Shown: piece by piece, positions 7,632-16,144 of the stretch | How positions within the stretch are numbered: the first letter of the stretch is position 1 | How the letters are laid out: each line of letters begins with the position of its first letter | Assembly (NCBI GenBank): GCA_028701945.1 | Contig: JAQVPT010000025.1 | Location: 1 to 20,300 of the forward strand | Direction: 5' to 3' | Source: Bacteroidales bacterium | GTDB lineage: Bacteria > Bacteroidota > Bacteroidia > Bacteroidales > ML635J-15 | Length of the DNA: 20,300 nucleotides | Program-made: the position numbers and the translations under genes | The notes under the pieces: generated by a model | Told to the model about the DNA's origin: nothing | The model's input: the letters and a program-made list of their open reading frames with translations, nothing else | Databases searched by the model: none

Positions 7632-8048
7632 TTAAATTTTTTCTATATCGAAATTAAATTCTCGCTTTATTTTGTCCCTAAAAAAATACAATATTAAATA
7701 ATAAGGTGCTAAAATCAGAATTGATATCAAACCAGATAGACCTTCCGAAACATTTAGTGATGTTAGAACCAATAATGTTGTTACTACAATGATAAAAGGA
7801 AGCACATAACCTAGAAATAATGCTTTCATACCAAGAGATGACTGCATTATTACTTTAACATTTTCGCCAATGCTAAATAGTTTTTTATCAGTTTTGACCT
7901 CTATTGTTTTTAAAGAAGAATCTATTCCACAAACCGATTTTGCATGACATGCTGCACATGCTGATTGAACGATTAAATCAACTAAAATAGCACCACTTTT
8001 TATCTCTGCTACAACTCCTTTATGTTCAATTGTTGAGTTTTTACTCAT
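7632..8048 (-). CDS. SoxR-reducing-system RseC/MucC-family membrane protein
   Basis: This is a 138-residue protein starting at the ATG at 8048. An in-frame TTG at 8063 is a less likely start. The N-terminal soluble part (1-70) carries the cysteine cluster C31/C34/C40 in CAACHAKSVC. Two transmembrane helices follow (about 75-97 and 103-123) before a basic tail. This matches the RseC/MucC family, implicated in reducing SoxR and in sigma-E control in enterobacteria. It is the first gene of the Rnf operon, which agrees with the link between RseC and the Rnf-like Rsx complex. The cysteines could carry a redox centre or be reduced by Rnf, but that is inference. A TAnnTTTG box lies about 27 bases upstream. 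Confidence 0.88.
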   Translation of the reverse strand: MSKNSTIEHKGVVAEIKSGAILVDLIVQSACAACHAKSVCGIDSSLKTIEVKTDKKLFSIGENVKVIMQSSLGMKALFLGYVLPFIIVVTTLLVLTSLNVSEGLSGLISILILAPYYLILYFFRDKIKREFNFDIEKI

Positions 8049-8074
8049 AATAATGCTTTGCAAAAAATCACTTA

Positions 8075-8082
8075 CAAAAGTA
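8075..8082 (-). promoter_or_regulatory. -7 box for the rseC-rnfBCDGEA operon
   Basis: TACTTTTG on the minus strand exactly matches TAnnTTTG. It predicts a transcription start near 8068, about 20 bases before the RseC-like ATG at 8048. No good -33 TTTG is seen at 19-21 bases upstream, so expression may need an activator or another recognition element. Confidence 0.5.
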
Positions 8083-8355
8083 AAAATTTTGATATTTATT
8101 TATATGATTAAACAAGATATTATATATGGTTTTATGTAATTTAGAATTGTTATAAATTAAACTGTGTAGATAATGCTGTTAGATTGTACGTTATACTTGC
8201 ATGAAATGGAGCGTTTTATTCGGCAGTTAACTTATCCTGAAAACTAATATAAAGGAAGCCCATGACAAACAATGCTAGCCAAAATATGGTGTCAATTGAA
8301 AGTTTCAATTGCTATATTCGCATTCTTTTATGAATTTTTTGCTGCTTGTTAGTGA
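8083..8355. other. Gene-poor intergenic gap between divergent Rnf operon and surface-protein gene
   Basis: About 270 AT-rich bases lie between the two divergent promoters. No convincing gene was found. It holds the perfect palindrome at 8293-8311. On the minus strand, a 30-codon frame opened only by TTG (8308-8216) would encode a single hydrophobic segment, something like a micro-membrane protein. I do not call that a gene because the start codon is poor and there is no ribosome-binding site. Confidence 0.6.
8293..8311. repeat. 19-base perfect palindrome (9-base arms, 1-base centre)
   Basis: The sequence CAATTGAAAGTTTCAATTG reads the same on both strands apart from its central base. It lies 45 bases before the putative -33 element of the surface-protein gene and about 210 bases before the rnf promoter. 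A symmetric site this long could be an operator for a dimeric regulator or a short hairpin. No function can be assigned from sequence. Confidence 0.6.
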
Positions 8356-8383
8356 TTTGCATTTAATTTAATTCGTATATTTG
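8356..8383 (+). promoter_or_regulatory. Putative promoter of the large surface protein
   Basis: TATATTTG at 8376-8383 is an exact TAnnTTTG -7 box. TTTG at 8356-8359 could serve as -33 but is only 16 bases away, shorter than the usual 19-20. Transcription would start near 8390, 25 bases before the first ATG (8415). Confidence 0.45.
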
Positions 8384-8414
8384 TAATTAATATTAACCAT
8401 AAAATTCAGAAACC

Positions 8415-11400
8415 ATGAAACTTAACTTTTATTATGTACAGATTATGAAGAAAATTCTTCTTTTTACTGTGATAAGTGTTTTTTCTTCGATTTTTGCTTT
8501 TGGGCAGAGTATTTCACCTGAATATCAAAATTTTAGCATTTTGGAACCAGACGATGTTCAATTTTCAATTAATTGGGGTGGAGAATCTCAAATTACTGCG
8601 GTTTACTATTATTATTGGGATGAGTCTAACAATCAGCAACAAGTAATGTTAAATCAAGGTACTGCCTACACTGTTGTTGGTAATACACTCACCATTCTCC
8701 AAACTTGGATAGAAAGTGTACCACCTGAACCAGACAACGGGATTCATTTTTATGCTAATTTGGGTACAGAACACACTTCTCATTTTAATGTAAAAGTTAT
8801 TTACACTTACTATCCTTATGTTTTTGAAGATTCTAAAGAATTTGACCTGAGCAATAAAGATGATGTATTTGTTACAATAACATTGGCAGAAAGTGATGCC
8901 GTTACTTCTGTTTCTGTCGATGGTACTCCAATACCTGCATCAAATTACGAAATTTTCGACAACTGGTTTTTAACACTTACTGAAGAATATCTTAATACAG
9001 TTTTACTTGCAGTAGGTAACTCCATTGATGTAACTGTAAATTTTGATAACGAGTATTCTGATGTTTTTGAAATTGAAGCAATTAATACAGGTGTTACTAA
9101 TCCTAGTCTTAGCCAATATGATTTTAATTTACCATCAAATGATATGCCTGAATATATTGAAACGATAATAACTTGGAATGCTGCCTCTGAGGTTTCGTCT
9201 ATGGAAGTTACAATGTCTAATGGGGGGTATTATATTGAAACTATGGCTTACGAAGATTATACAGTTACTCCTATAAATGCTTCAACCGCTATATTAAGAG
9301 TATATATGGGAGGTGCTAAAACCTCCGAAGCAAAAGAAACGGATTATTTTTATGCCTCTGTAGAAATTGTTTTTGATGCTGGTAGTCCTTTGTTTATATT
9401 TCTGGCTATTTATGATGAATATTATTATGTTGGAATAAATAGTATTCCTCAGAATGGTGGTTGGACTGATGGCACTGGAGAATATGATGTTGATGAACCT
9501 GTTACTATAACGGCTTATCCTAGTTATGGATTCACATTTAGCAAATGGATAATTAATGAAACACAAGAAGTTACAGATAATCCATATAACTTCGATATGC
9601 CAGCTAATGATGTAAACATTGATGCAATCTTTATTTCTGACTATCCAACTGTGTTATCCTCCAACCCACACAATGAACAAAACGATGTTGATATTAATTC
9701 TAGTATTTATCTAACTTTCGACAGAGATATTATTGAAGGAACTACAAATAACGGTTTTGATGATATTCAATTTCAAGATGGGATGTCAAATCCATGGCCA
9801 ATAAATAGCATATCAATTATGTCTGGAAACATTCTGGTGATTGAGCCAAATTTACCTTTAAATATTAATACTTCATATCATCTTAACATTCCTCCCGAAG
9901 CTGTCGAAGATGCAGCAAATCCAGGATTATACATGAACAATCCTTATTGGTTGAATTTCTCTACTGGTTGGGGTGATTATGAACATGGATTAATAGAGCC
10001 TGAAGAGAATTTTTATAGCTTAATGAACCCTGAAGATGTTGATTTTGATATTATCTGGGGAGATGATACTTCGATTTCTGCTGTTTACTATTATTATTGG
10101 GATGAATTTTACGAGTATCAGCAAGTTGTAATAAACACTCCTACAGATTATGTTGTTAACGGTAATGTGCTGAGTATCACAAATGCTTTTGTATCTTCTT
10201 TAAATCTCGATATTGAAGATTATTTTAATTTTTACGCAGAATTTGAAAGCGGATGGCAATCACATTTTAGAATTAGAGTTGTACAAACTACTCTTCCTCA
10301 TATTACACCAGATGCTGTCTCCTACGATTTATCCAATCCTAATGATGTTTTTACTACTATTATTTATAATACTGCTGAATTAATAAGCTCAGTTTCACTA
10401 AACTCTGTAAATCTTATTCAAGGTACTGACTATCATATTAATGGTGCTTGGTTGTTTATTCACAACTCATACCTTAGTACACGATTAAGTAATGTAAACG
10501 ACGAAATAAGTTTAGATGTTATTTTTAATACTCAAGACCTATCTACTCTAACAATTACAGCTATTCAATCAGGTATTATAAGTGCTACAATAGACCCTGA
10601 ATCAGAAACTATTACAAATATTGACATAATAGAGTATATTGATTTAACAATAACTTGGAATGACGCATCATCAGTTTTAAGTCTTACTATATGGGAAGAA
10701 GATAACGGAATCTTAACTTCGTTCGATTTTACAGATTATACAGTAACAGCGATAAATGCAGAAACTGCTAATTTACGGATATTTGTGGGTGCTAAAAAGT
10801 TAAATTATGCTAAAGCTACAGACGAATATAATGTATCTATTGAAATTGAATTTAATGTGGGTGCTCCGGCATTTTATTATTTGACAGTTATTGATGAGTT
10901 TTATTTCCTTTATATGGATGTTTATCCTGCAAATACAGGAAATGTTCAGTATGATCATGAATATTATTTAAACGAAGAAGTGTATTTGCTGGCTGAGCCT
11001 AATTTTGGATATGAATTTCTTTACTGGAAGATCGATGGCGTAACAGTTAGCACTGATAATCCTTACATATTTAATATGCCCGCTAATGATATTTATATGA
11101 CTGCACACTTTGTTCCTCAAGGTGCAATACTTTATGATGTAATTCTTGTTTCAAACCCTGTTGGTGCAGGAGTTTTGAGTGGTGCAGGACAATATACTGT
11201 AGGCGAAACTGTAACGATTAACCTAATAGAAAATACAGGATACGAGTTTGTAAATTGGACAGATTCAGAATCTAATGTTGTTGCAAGTACTACAGGACAC
11301 TCTTTTGTTATGGTTGACCAAAGTCTTACATTAACTGCTAACTTTAACGACAATAGCAATGTTGACGAGATTGGCTTTGATGCATTGGAAATCTATCCTA

Positions 11401-11606
11401 ATCCTTTCTCAGATATACTTTACATTAGCAATTATCAATCTGCTATAAAAATTACTTTTACAACAATTACAGGTCAAATAATTGCAGAAATCAAAAATCC
11501 TGAAAACGGACAAATTAACACTGCTGATTTGCCTAAAGGATTCTATATGCTTATTATCGAAAACATAGACGGAAAAAGGCTTGTAAAGAAAATTGTAAAA
11601 CAATAA
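8415..11606 (+). CDS. Large secreted modular protein with T9SS C-terminal sorting domain
   Basis: This is a 1063-residue exported protein of unknown function. A signal peptide (MKKILLFTVISVF...AFGQ) begins at residue 11, so the true start may be the ATG at 8445; 8415 is the outermost start and fits the promoter. The rest is built from beta-rich modules. A module of about 380 residues (roughly 33-410) contains X2-like Ig domains (for example FDLSNKDDVFVTITL) followed by an InlB-type repeat ending FDMPANDVNIDAIF. An SbsA/Big_5-like Ig domain follows (about 412-525). The first module then recurs (about 527-895, with AVYYYYWDE shared), then another InlB-like repeat (about 900-980). The last 80 residues are a type A T9SS sorting domain (IYPNPFSDILYI ... 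KGFYMLIIENIDGKRLVKKI). No catalytic domain was recognised. Adhesion or glycan binding at the cell surface is inferred from domain types. Confidence 0.88.
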   Translation: MKLNFYYVQIMKKILLFTVISVFSSIFAFGQSISPEYQNFSILEPDDVQFSINWGGESQITAVYYYYWDESNNQQQVMLNQGTAYTVVGNTLTILQTWIESVPPEPDNGIHFYANLGTEHTSHFNVKVIYTYYPYVFEDSKEFDLSNKDDVFVTITLAESDAVTSVSVDGTPIPASNYEIFDNWFLTLTEEYLNTVLLAVGNSIDVTVNFDNEYSDVFEIEAINTGVTNPSLSQYDFNLPSNDMPEYIETIITWNAASEVSSMEVTMSNGGYYIETMAYEDYTVTPINASTAILRVYMGGAKTSEAKETDYFYASVEIVFDAGSPLFIFLAIYDEYYYVGINSIPQNGGWTDGTGEYDVDEPVTITAYPSYGFTFSKWIINETQEVTDNPYNFDMPANDVNIDAIFISDYPTVLSSNPHNEQNDVDINSSIYLTFDRDIIEGTTNNGFDDIQFQDGMSNPWPINSISIMSGNILVIEPNLPLNINTSYHLNIPPEAVEDAANPGLYMNNPYWLNFSTGWGDYEHGLIEPEENFYSLMNPEDVDFDIIWGDDTSISAVYYYYWDEFYEYQQVVINTPTDYVVNGNVLSITNAFVSSLNLDIEDYFNFYAEFESGWQSHFRIRVVQTTLPHITPDAVSYDLSNPNDVFTTIIYNTAELISSVSLNSVNLIQGTDYHINGAWLFIHNSYLSTRLSNVNDEISLDVIFNTQDLSTLTITAIQSGIISATIDPESETITNIDIIEYIDLTITWNDASSVLSLTIWEEDNGILTSFDFTDYTVTAINAETANLRIFVGAKKLNYAKATDEYNVSIEIEFNVGAPAFYYLTVIDEFYFLYMDVYPANTGNVQYDHEYYLNEEVYLLAEPNFGYEFLYWKIDGVTVSTDNPYIFNMPANDIYMTAHFVPQGAILYDVILVSNPVGAGVLSGAGQYTVGETVTINLIENTGYEFVNWTDSESNVVASTTGHSFVMVDQSLTLTANFNDNSNVDEIGFDALEIYPNPFSDILYISNYQSAIKITFTTITGQIIAEIKNPENGQINTADLPKGFYMLIIENIDGKRLVKKIVKQ

Positions 11607-11623
11607 AGTAACTTATTATCACT

Positions 11624-11686
11624 AGATTTTAGATAGTGTTCCTAAAAGTGTGTAGCTTCGACACATTTGGGCACCATCTAAAATCT
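11624..11686. terminator. Large imperfect stem-loop between convergent genes
   Basis: The outer arms AGATTTTAGAT (11624-11634) and ATCTAAAATCT (11676-11686) are perfectly complementary over 11 bases. After one mismatch, GTGTTC pairs with GGGCAC (two G-U pairs). After a 4-base bulge, AAGTGTGT pairs with ACACATTT around the loop AGCTTCG. It starts 18 bases after the surface-protein stop. It could end transcription from both sides or be a member of an interspersed palindromic repeat. There is no long T-run, so a simple Rho-independent terminator is not certain. Confidence 0.6.
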
Positions 11687-11696
11687 TTAATATTGA

Positions 11697-11764
11697 GGTT
11701 TTGGCGTGTAAATTTGTTCGCTTTTGCGAAAACAAATTTCATGACAAAACCGACACTCAAAACC
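11697..11764. terminator. Second large stem-loop before the MBOAT stop
   Basis: The inner arms AAATTTGTT (11710-11718) and AACAAATTT (11731-11739) enclose CGC-TTTT-GCG. The outer arm GGTTTTGGCGTGT (11697-11709) can pair with ACACTCAAAACC (11753-11764). Alternatively, its GGTTTTG part can pair with CAAAACC (11745-11751). The two possible outer pairings hint at a duplicated arm. The element lies 13 bases past the MBOAT stop on the opposite strand, so it is well placed as the terminator of that operon. Confidence 0.55.
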
Positions 11765-11776
11765 TTGGAAATTTAT

Positions 11777-13435
11777 CTAAAACTGGAAATATATAAATGC
11801 TACCATATCAGAACATATCGATTGATATACAATAAATACGACCATTGCCGATATTATCGCTTGCGACCAATGTGGTAAATTAATAAATCTGTCTCGCCAC
11901 TTATCTTTAAAATCATAACTTAGCCAATGAGTTACAAATCCAAAAAGCAACATTAGCCAAACCTTATAATAACCCGAAATTATATGTGGGATTAGTTCAG
12001 GCGAAAATGTTGTTCGTATCCTATGAAGCATTGTAACCGCCGTTTCATAATCGGGGGCTCGAAAAAACACTCTTGTAAAAGTTATAAACCCAAAAGTAAT
12101 TGCGATTTTCCAGATGGTAGCTATCCGATTATCGTACTTCTCCCACGGACTAATTTTTCGCCAATATTTATAAGTAATAACACCAAGTCCGTTTAGTCCT
12201 CCCCAGATAAGGAAATTCCAACTGGAACCATGCCATAAGCCTCCAAAAAGCATAGTTATCATCACATTTATATTTCGAACAATCCCTTTTCTTGCTGCTG
12301 GCGAAAACCGCATTACAAGTAAAATAATAATTGCTGATGCAATAATTCCAATGTTTACCCACATATTACCAGCCAATAGCATCACAACGCCTAAAATCAA
12401 TGCGAAATTTAAATAAGTTCCCTTTGTTGCACTACGATTTCCTCCCAAAGGAATATATAAGTAATCTTTTAACCACGAAGACAAAGAAATGTGCCAACGA
12501 GACCAAAAATCGCCACAGTTTTTAGCTTTGTAAGGTGAATTAAAGTTTTGATTTAATCTAAATCCCATAAAAAGTGCAACACCAATAGCAATATCTGTAT
12601 AGCCAGAAAAATCTACATATACTTGCAGCGAGTATCCGACCATTGCCATAAGACTTTCGAAACCAGTGTACATATTAGGATTTGAAAAAACTCTATCAAC
12701 AAAATTAACAGCAATGTAATCGCCAATCATAATCTTCTTAATCAAACCTTTAAGAATCATAAACAATGCAAGCCCAAATTCATATCGACTGAGCTTAAAT
12801 TTTTCATAAATCTGAGGAATAAAATCTTTGGCTCTTACAATTGGACCCGCAACTAATTGAGGAAAAAACGAAACATAAAAACCGAAATCTATAATATTTT
12901 TAACTGGTTTTAGCTCCCGCCGATAAATATCGAGAGTATAAGACATGGTTTGAAAAGTAAAAAATGAAATTCCAACAGGTAAGAAAATCTTAGCCGTATC
13001 AAAACTCGTCCCAGTAAATAAATTTGAAAATTCAGCCAGATAATTATGGGCAACTAGGCTCGTTCCAAACATATCGTTTATCGCACCGACAAAAAAGAAG
13101 GTATATTTAAAATAGGCTAGTACAAACAAATTAATAAATATACTTAGTGCTAATTGTAATTTGCGAACATTACTATTTTCGGTATTGTATAGCCACCAAC
13201 CAATAAAATAATCGACAAGGGTGCTAAATATTATCAGAAAAAAGAATAATCCACTTGATTTATAGTAAAAAAACAAGCTAAGGATAAGTAAATATAAAGA
13301 GCGAGATACTCGTTTGTTTGCAAAATAAGAATAGCCTAATAAAACTACAGCAAAAAAGCCCCAAAAAAAGAACCTAGTAAAAATCAGTGGTGAACTCTGA
13401 CTATATGTCAATATGTCCTTAATATAATCTATCAT
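11777..13435 (-). CDS. MBOAT-family O-acyltransferase (AlgI/PatA-like)
   Basis: This 552-residue polytopic membrane protein belongs to the MBOAT family. AlgI and PatA-type members move acetyl groups across the inner membrane for O-acetylation of alginate, cellulose or peptidoglycan. Family blocks are PVGISFFTFQTMSYTLDIYR (153-172), FPQLVAGPI (191-199), NCGDFWSRWHISLSSWLKDY (306-325, with H315) and LFGGLWHGSSWNFLIWGGLN (396-415). H402 is the conserved active-site histidine. The glycan target cannot be read from this protein alone. Its ATG overlaps the TGA of the upstream SGNH gene by four bases, and it is the last gene of a four-gene operon. The two SGNH partners and the LysM protein point to the cell wall or another envelope polymer as substrate. 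Confidence 0.92.
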   Translation of the reverse strand: MIDYIKDILTYSQSSPLIFTRFFFWGFFAVVLLGYSYFANKRVSRSLYLLILSLFFYYKSSGLFFFLIIFSTLVDYFIGWWLYNTENSNVRKLQLALSIFINLFVLAYFKYTFFFVGAINDMFGTSLVAHNYLAEFSNLFTGTSFDTAKIFLPVGISFFTFQTMSYTLDIYRRELKPVKNIIDFGFYVSFFPQLVAGPIVRAKDFIPQIYEKFKLSRYEFGLALFMILKGLIKKIMIGDYIAVNFVDRVFSNPNMYTGFESLMAMVGYSLQVYVDFSGYTDIAIGVALFMGFRLNQNFNSPYKAKNCGDFWSRWHISLSSWLKDYLYIPLGGNRSATKGTYLNFALILGVVMLLAGNMWVNIGIIASAIIILLVMRFSPAARKGIVRNINVMITMLFGGLWHGSSWNFLIWGGLNGLGVITYKYWRKISPWEKYDNRIATIWKIAITFGFITFTRVFFRAPDYETAVTMLHRIRTTFSPELIPHIISGYYKVWLMLLFGFVTHWLSYDFKDKWRDRFINLPHWSQAIISAMVVFIVYQSICSDMVAFIYFQF

Positions 13436-14703
13436 TTGGTCGAAGCTTCTTTTTCTAAGTGATTTTCATAATCCTGCAGTATAGCATCAAACAATAAACC
13501 TGCTACAATAACGTATCCCTCTTTGGTAAAATGGATTCTGTCTTTTTTTGCCAAATTATCATTACGCCAGTAGTTTATAGATTTATATCCGCCCATAACT
13601 TTAAACATATTCCATACTGACGCATCGTAAAATTGCGATAAACTAATCATAGCCTCATAAACATCTTTATAATGCAGATTTACGCCTCCTCGATAATGGT
13701 AAAAATCATTATTTGTTGTAAAAATAAAAGCACAATCAGAATTAATCTCTAATATTTTGTTTGCAATAATTTTATAATTACTAATATACGTTTGCTTAGA
13801 AAAAGATTTCCCAGCCGCATCATTTACCCCAATAGAAAAAATCACCAAATCAGGCTTAACAGCTTTAAGATGCGTTTCAAAAAGCTCAGCTTTAAGATAT
13901 GATGACGTTGCCGCACCATTTATTCCAATACCACTATATTCAATTCCGGGAGATGAGTTTTCTAAATATGCCCCATAAAAAAACATCGAATTATCTGATG
14001 TATCTTGTTTTACAAATCTTATTTCAAGAGTATCAAGGCTGTTTTTTAAATAAAACTCTGTGGAACGAGTTTCATAATTTATAAATGAGGTGTCAACAAC
14101 ATCTAAAGGCATAATTGACAAAAGATATGAAGTATCTTCAATATTATGAAAGACAGAAACCTTATCAAAACTCCGCTCATTTATACCTGCAACAGGGTAA
14201 AAAACTATTTTTATTGATGCCAAACTATCATTTGTTCTCGCAGTTATACCAGACAAACCAATACTATCAACAGGAACTTTGTCGGTAATCTTACTTATTT
14301 CCCATTCCCCCTCGCATTCCGAGTGATAATAAAAAGGATGATTTGTTTTTGCTAAACTAAATGGGAATACTAGACCAGGAAACCCCTCATCAGAAGGACT
14401 CAAACTCTCAAAACGCTTTCGAAGCTCAAACGACCACATACCCGCCTGAATATGAGAGCCTCCAATTTGCATAATCTTAACTTGACCTTTACCAGTAAAA
14501 TAAAGTTTATCAAGTTTTTTATAGAACTCAGTTAAATTAGGATTTTCTTTGCAGTGCTCTAAATAACACGAATCGTACTGAATATAAGGATGTGATCTTT
14601 GGGAATAAGGGACTCGACTATGCTGTGCAGATACCCCATTCCAACTGAGCAAACAGATAGAGCATAAAAGTAGAAACAATATCTTATTTATCAATTTGCT
14701 CAT
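13432..14703 (-). CDS. SGNH/GDSL-type hydrolase or acetyltransferase, exported
   Basis: This is a 423-residue exported protein with a signal peptide (about residues 1-26, ending GVSAQ). It has all four SGNH blocks: nucleophile S83 in QIGGSHIQAG (GGS in place of the usual GDS), G263 in GINGAATSS, N294 in SIGVNDAAG, and the dyad D388/H391 in DRIHFT. SGNH proteins of this sort in MBOAT operons act as periplasmic acetyl-transferring (PatB, AlgJ/AlgX) or acetyl-removing (Ape1) enzymes. An inserted beta-rich region between blocks I and II (about 110-250) resembles the layout of AlgX/AlgJ-like enzymes, which is inference. It overlaps the upstream SGNH gene by 20 bases and MBOAT by four. It shares WxMxKxMGG with that paralogue. 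Confidence 0.85.
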   Translation of the reverse strand: MSKLINKILFLLLCSICLLSWNGVSAQHSRVPYSQRSHPYIQYDSCYLEHCKENPNLTEFYKKLDKLYFTGKGQVKIMQIGGSHIQAGMWSFELRKRFESLSPSDEGFPGLVFPFSLAKTNHPFYYHSECEGEWEISKITDKVPVDSIGLSGITARTNDSLASIKIVFYPVAGINERSFDKVSVFHNIEDTSYLLSIMPLDVVDTSFINYETRSTEFYLKNSLDTLEIRFVKQDTSDNSMFFYGAYLENSSPGIEYSGIGINGAATSSYLKAELFETHLKAVKPDLVIFSIGVNDAAGKSFSKQTYISNYKIIANKILEINSDCAFIFTTNNDFYHYRGGVNLHYKDVYEAMISLSQFYDASVWNMFKVMGGYKSINYWRNDNLAKKDRIHFTKEGYVIVAGLLFDAILQDYENHLEKEASTK

Positions 14704-16144
14704 TTTTCATCCTTTTAGTATATTCCGTAGCTTCGAGAATAAACGCATTATAAAACATATTTGCAATAACGCTAGTTCCATAAGGTGTAAAGTGTGTATA
14801 GTCAGTTCCTGCTAAAGGTGGATCGGCATTTACCCAGGCCGTCATAGAGTTTTCGCCTCCCATTGCTTTATACATATCCCAATAAACTCCACCAGCTTTA
14901 TGTGTAGCCTTTCTAATTTCTTCAATAATATTTTCTAAATTTGGATAAGTTTCAAAATCAGCTTTAAGTTTTACTGCCATATCACTGGGCCCAATAACAA
15001 TAAAACAAGCATTAGGCACTGCATTTTTTAGAAATGCCAATTGATAGTAAAAATAATTCCCAAATTGCTCTGCCGATTTTTTATCTTCGATATACGGAAC
15101 AGAGTTGCCACCAAATTGTAAAATAAACAAGTCGGTGCCCAATACTGCAAACGATTGCACTAACAAGCCTCCGTTAGTAGTTGTAAAGACAGTTCCTGAG
15201 CTACCTCTCAATGGAATATTATCGACATATACGCCAGTAGCATCCTCAAACGAAACAGCATAAATGTCGGGACTGTCATAACCTTCAAACTCAAACTTCA
15301 CGTTATCAATATAATCAGATGAAACATATTTATAAACAAACAAACTATCGCCTTTTTGGAGTGAGTCTGTTACCAAGACTTCATCATTAGATAATATGCG
15401 TAACCTCGATTTTTCTTTTGCATTACCATAATAAATATAGATTTCCTTAAATTTTTTGGTATTGCTATATCCAATATCTGACTTAGAAAAGCTCAACCAT
15501 CCAGAATATTTGGTTTCAGGACATTTCCAAACAGAATCTGTTAGAGGAGCAAATCGATTAAATGCTATCATTGGCCCATATTTTACATGATTAACCCTAT
15601 TGTCAATCATTCCAAAACCAGTATATCTGTACCAATTTTGTGAACTTTCCTGCAAAATGCTAAATTGAGAATAAACCGCAACAGGTGAACACAATCCCAT
15701 TCCTAAGCCTCCATATCTACCTTGCAGTTTACTTCGGAAATAGGCAGTAATTCTGTCGCCCTCAATTTGACTGTCGCCATAATGCATAATTCGGACCTTT
15801 TGTTCTTTATCAAGATTGTTTAATTTCTCAAAGAAATTATCAAGTGCATGAGGTTTATCTTTAGGGAACTCTAAAGGAGTAAGCAATTTTTTTAATTCTT
15901 CCAAATCAATTTCTTTTATGGAATCATCAAGTGGCATAAGCGAATCAATATTAAACTGATTACCGACAATAGAGTCTGTATCAATTTTATTTTTACCCTT
16001 ATCGATAAACATCTCCTCAAACGAAGGGAAATATAAAATCCAATCATCTGTGAGACGAATTCCATCTTTTGGAAAAACAGCCATTAAAACCCCCAAAATA
16101 GCGAATACACTTACGACAAAATATAAAACATGTTTTGGTTTCAT
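14684..16144 (-). CDS. Membrane-anchored SGNH hydrolase family protein
   Basis: This is a 486-residue protein with one N-terminal membrane helix (about 7-24) and no cleavage site, so it is probably a periplasm-facing anchored enzyme. A linker of about 90 polar residues follows. The SGNH signatures are S125 in MHYGDSQIEGDR, G314 in LRGSSG, N347 in LQFGGNSVP, and D448/H451 in GTDYTHFTPYG. WDMYKAMGGENSMTAW (about 422-437) parallels WNMFKVMGGYKSINYW in the downstream gene, so the two are paralogues specialised for different steps or substrates. Its ATG overlaps the LysM gene stop by four bases. Enzyme class is not determinable here: it could be an acetyl esterase, acetyltransferase or another esterase. 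Confidence 0.85.
   Translation of the reverse strand: MKPKHVLYFVVSVFAILGVLMAVFPKDGIRLTDDWILYFPSFEEMFIDKGKNKIDTDSIVGNQFNIDSLMPLDDSIKEIDLEELKKLLTPLEFPKDKPHALDNFFEKLNNLDKEQKVRIMHYGDSQIEGDRITAYFRSKLQGRYGGLGMGLCSPVAVYSQFSILQESSQNWYRYTGFGMIDNRVNHVKYGPMIAFNRFAPLTDSVWKCPETKYSGWLSFSKSDIGYSNTKKFKEIYIYYGNAKEKSRLRILSNDEVLVTDSLQKGDSLFVYKYVSSDYIDNVKFEFEGYDSPDIYAVSFEDATGVYVDNIPLRGSSGTVFTTTNGGLLVQSFAVLGTDLFILQFGGNSVPYIEDKKSAEQFGNYFYYQLAFLKNAVPNACFIVIGPSDMAVKLKADFETYPNLENIIEEIRKATHKAGGVYWDMYKAMGGENSMTAWVNADPPLAGTDYTHFTPYGTSVIANMFYNAFILEATEYTKRMKNEQIDK

Noticed and set aside
9294..9566. 90-codon frame antisense to the surface protein
   Set aside because: It is a shadow of a well-supported coding frame with no independent start signal.
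11636..11878. 80-codon plus-strand frame
   Set aside because: It lies across two stem-loops and the antisense of the MBOAT end, and has no recognisable protein features.
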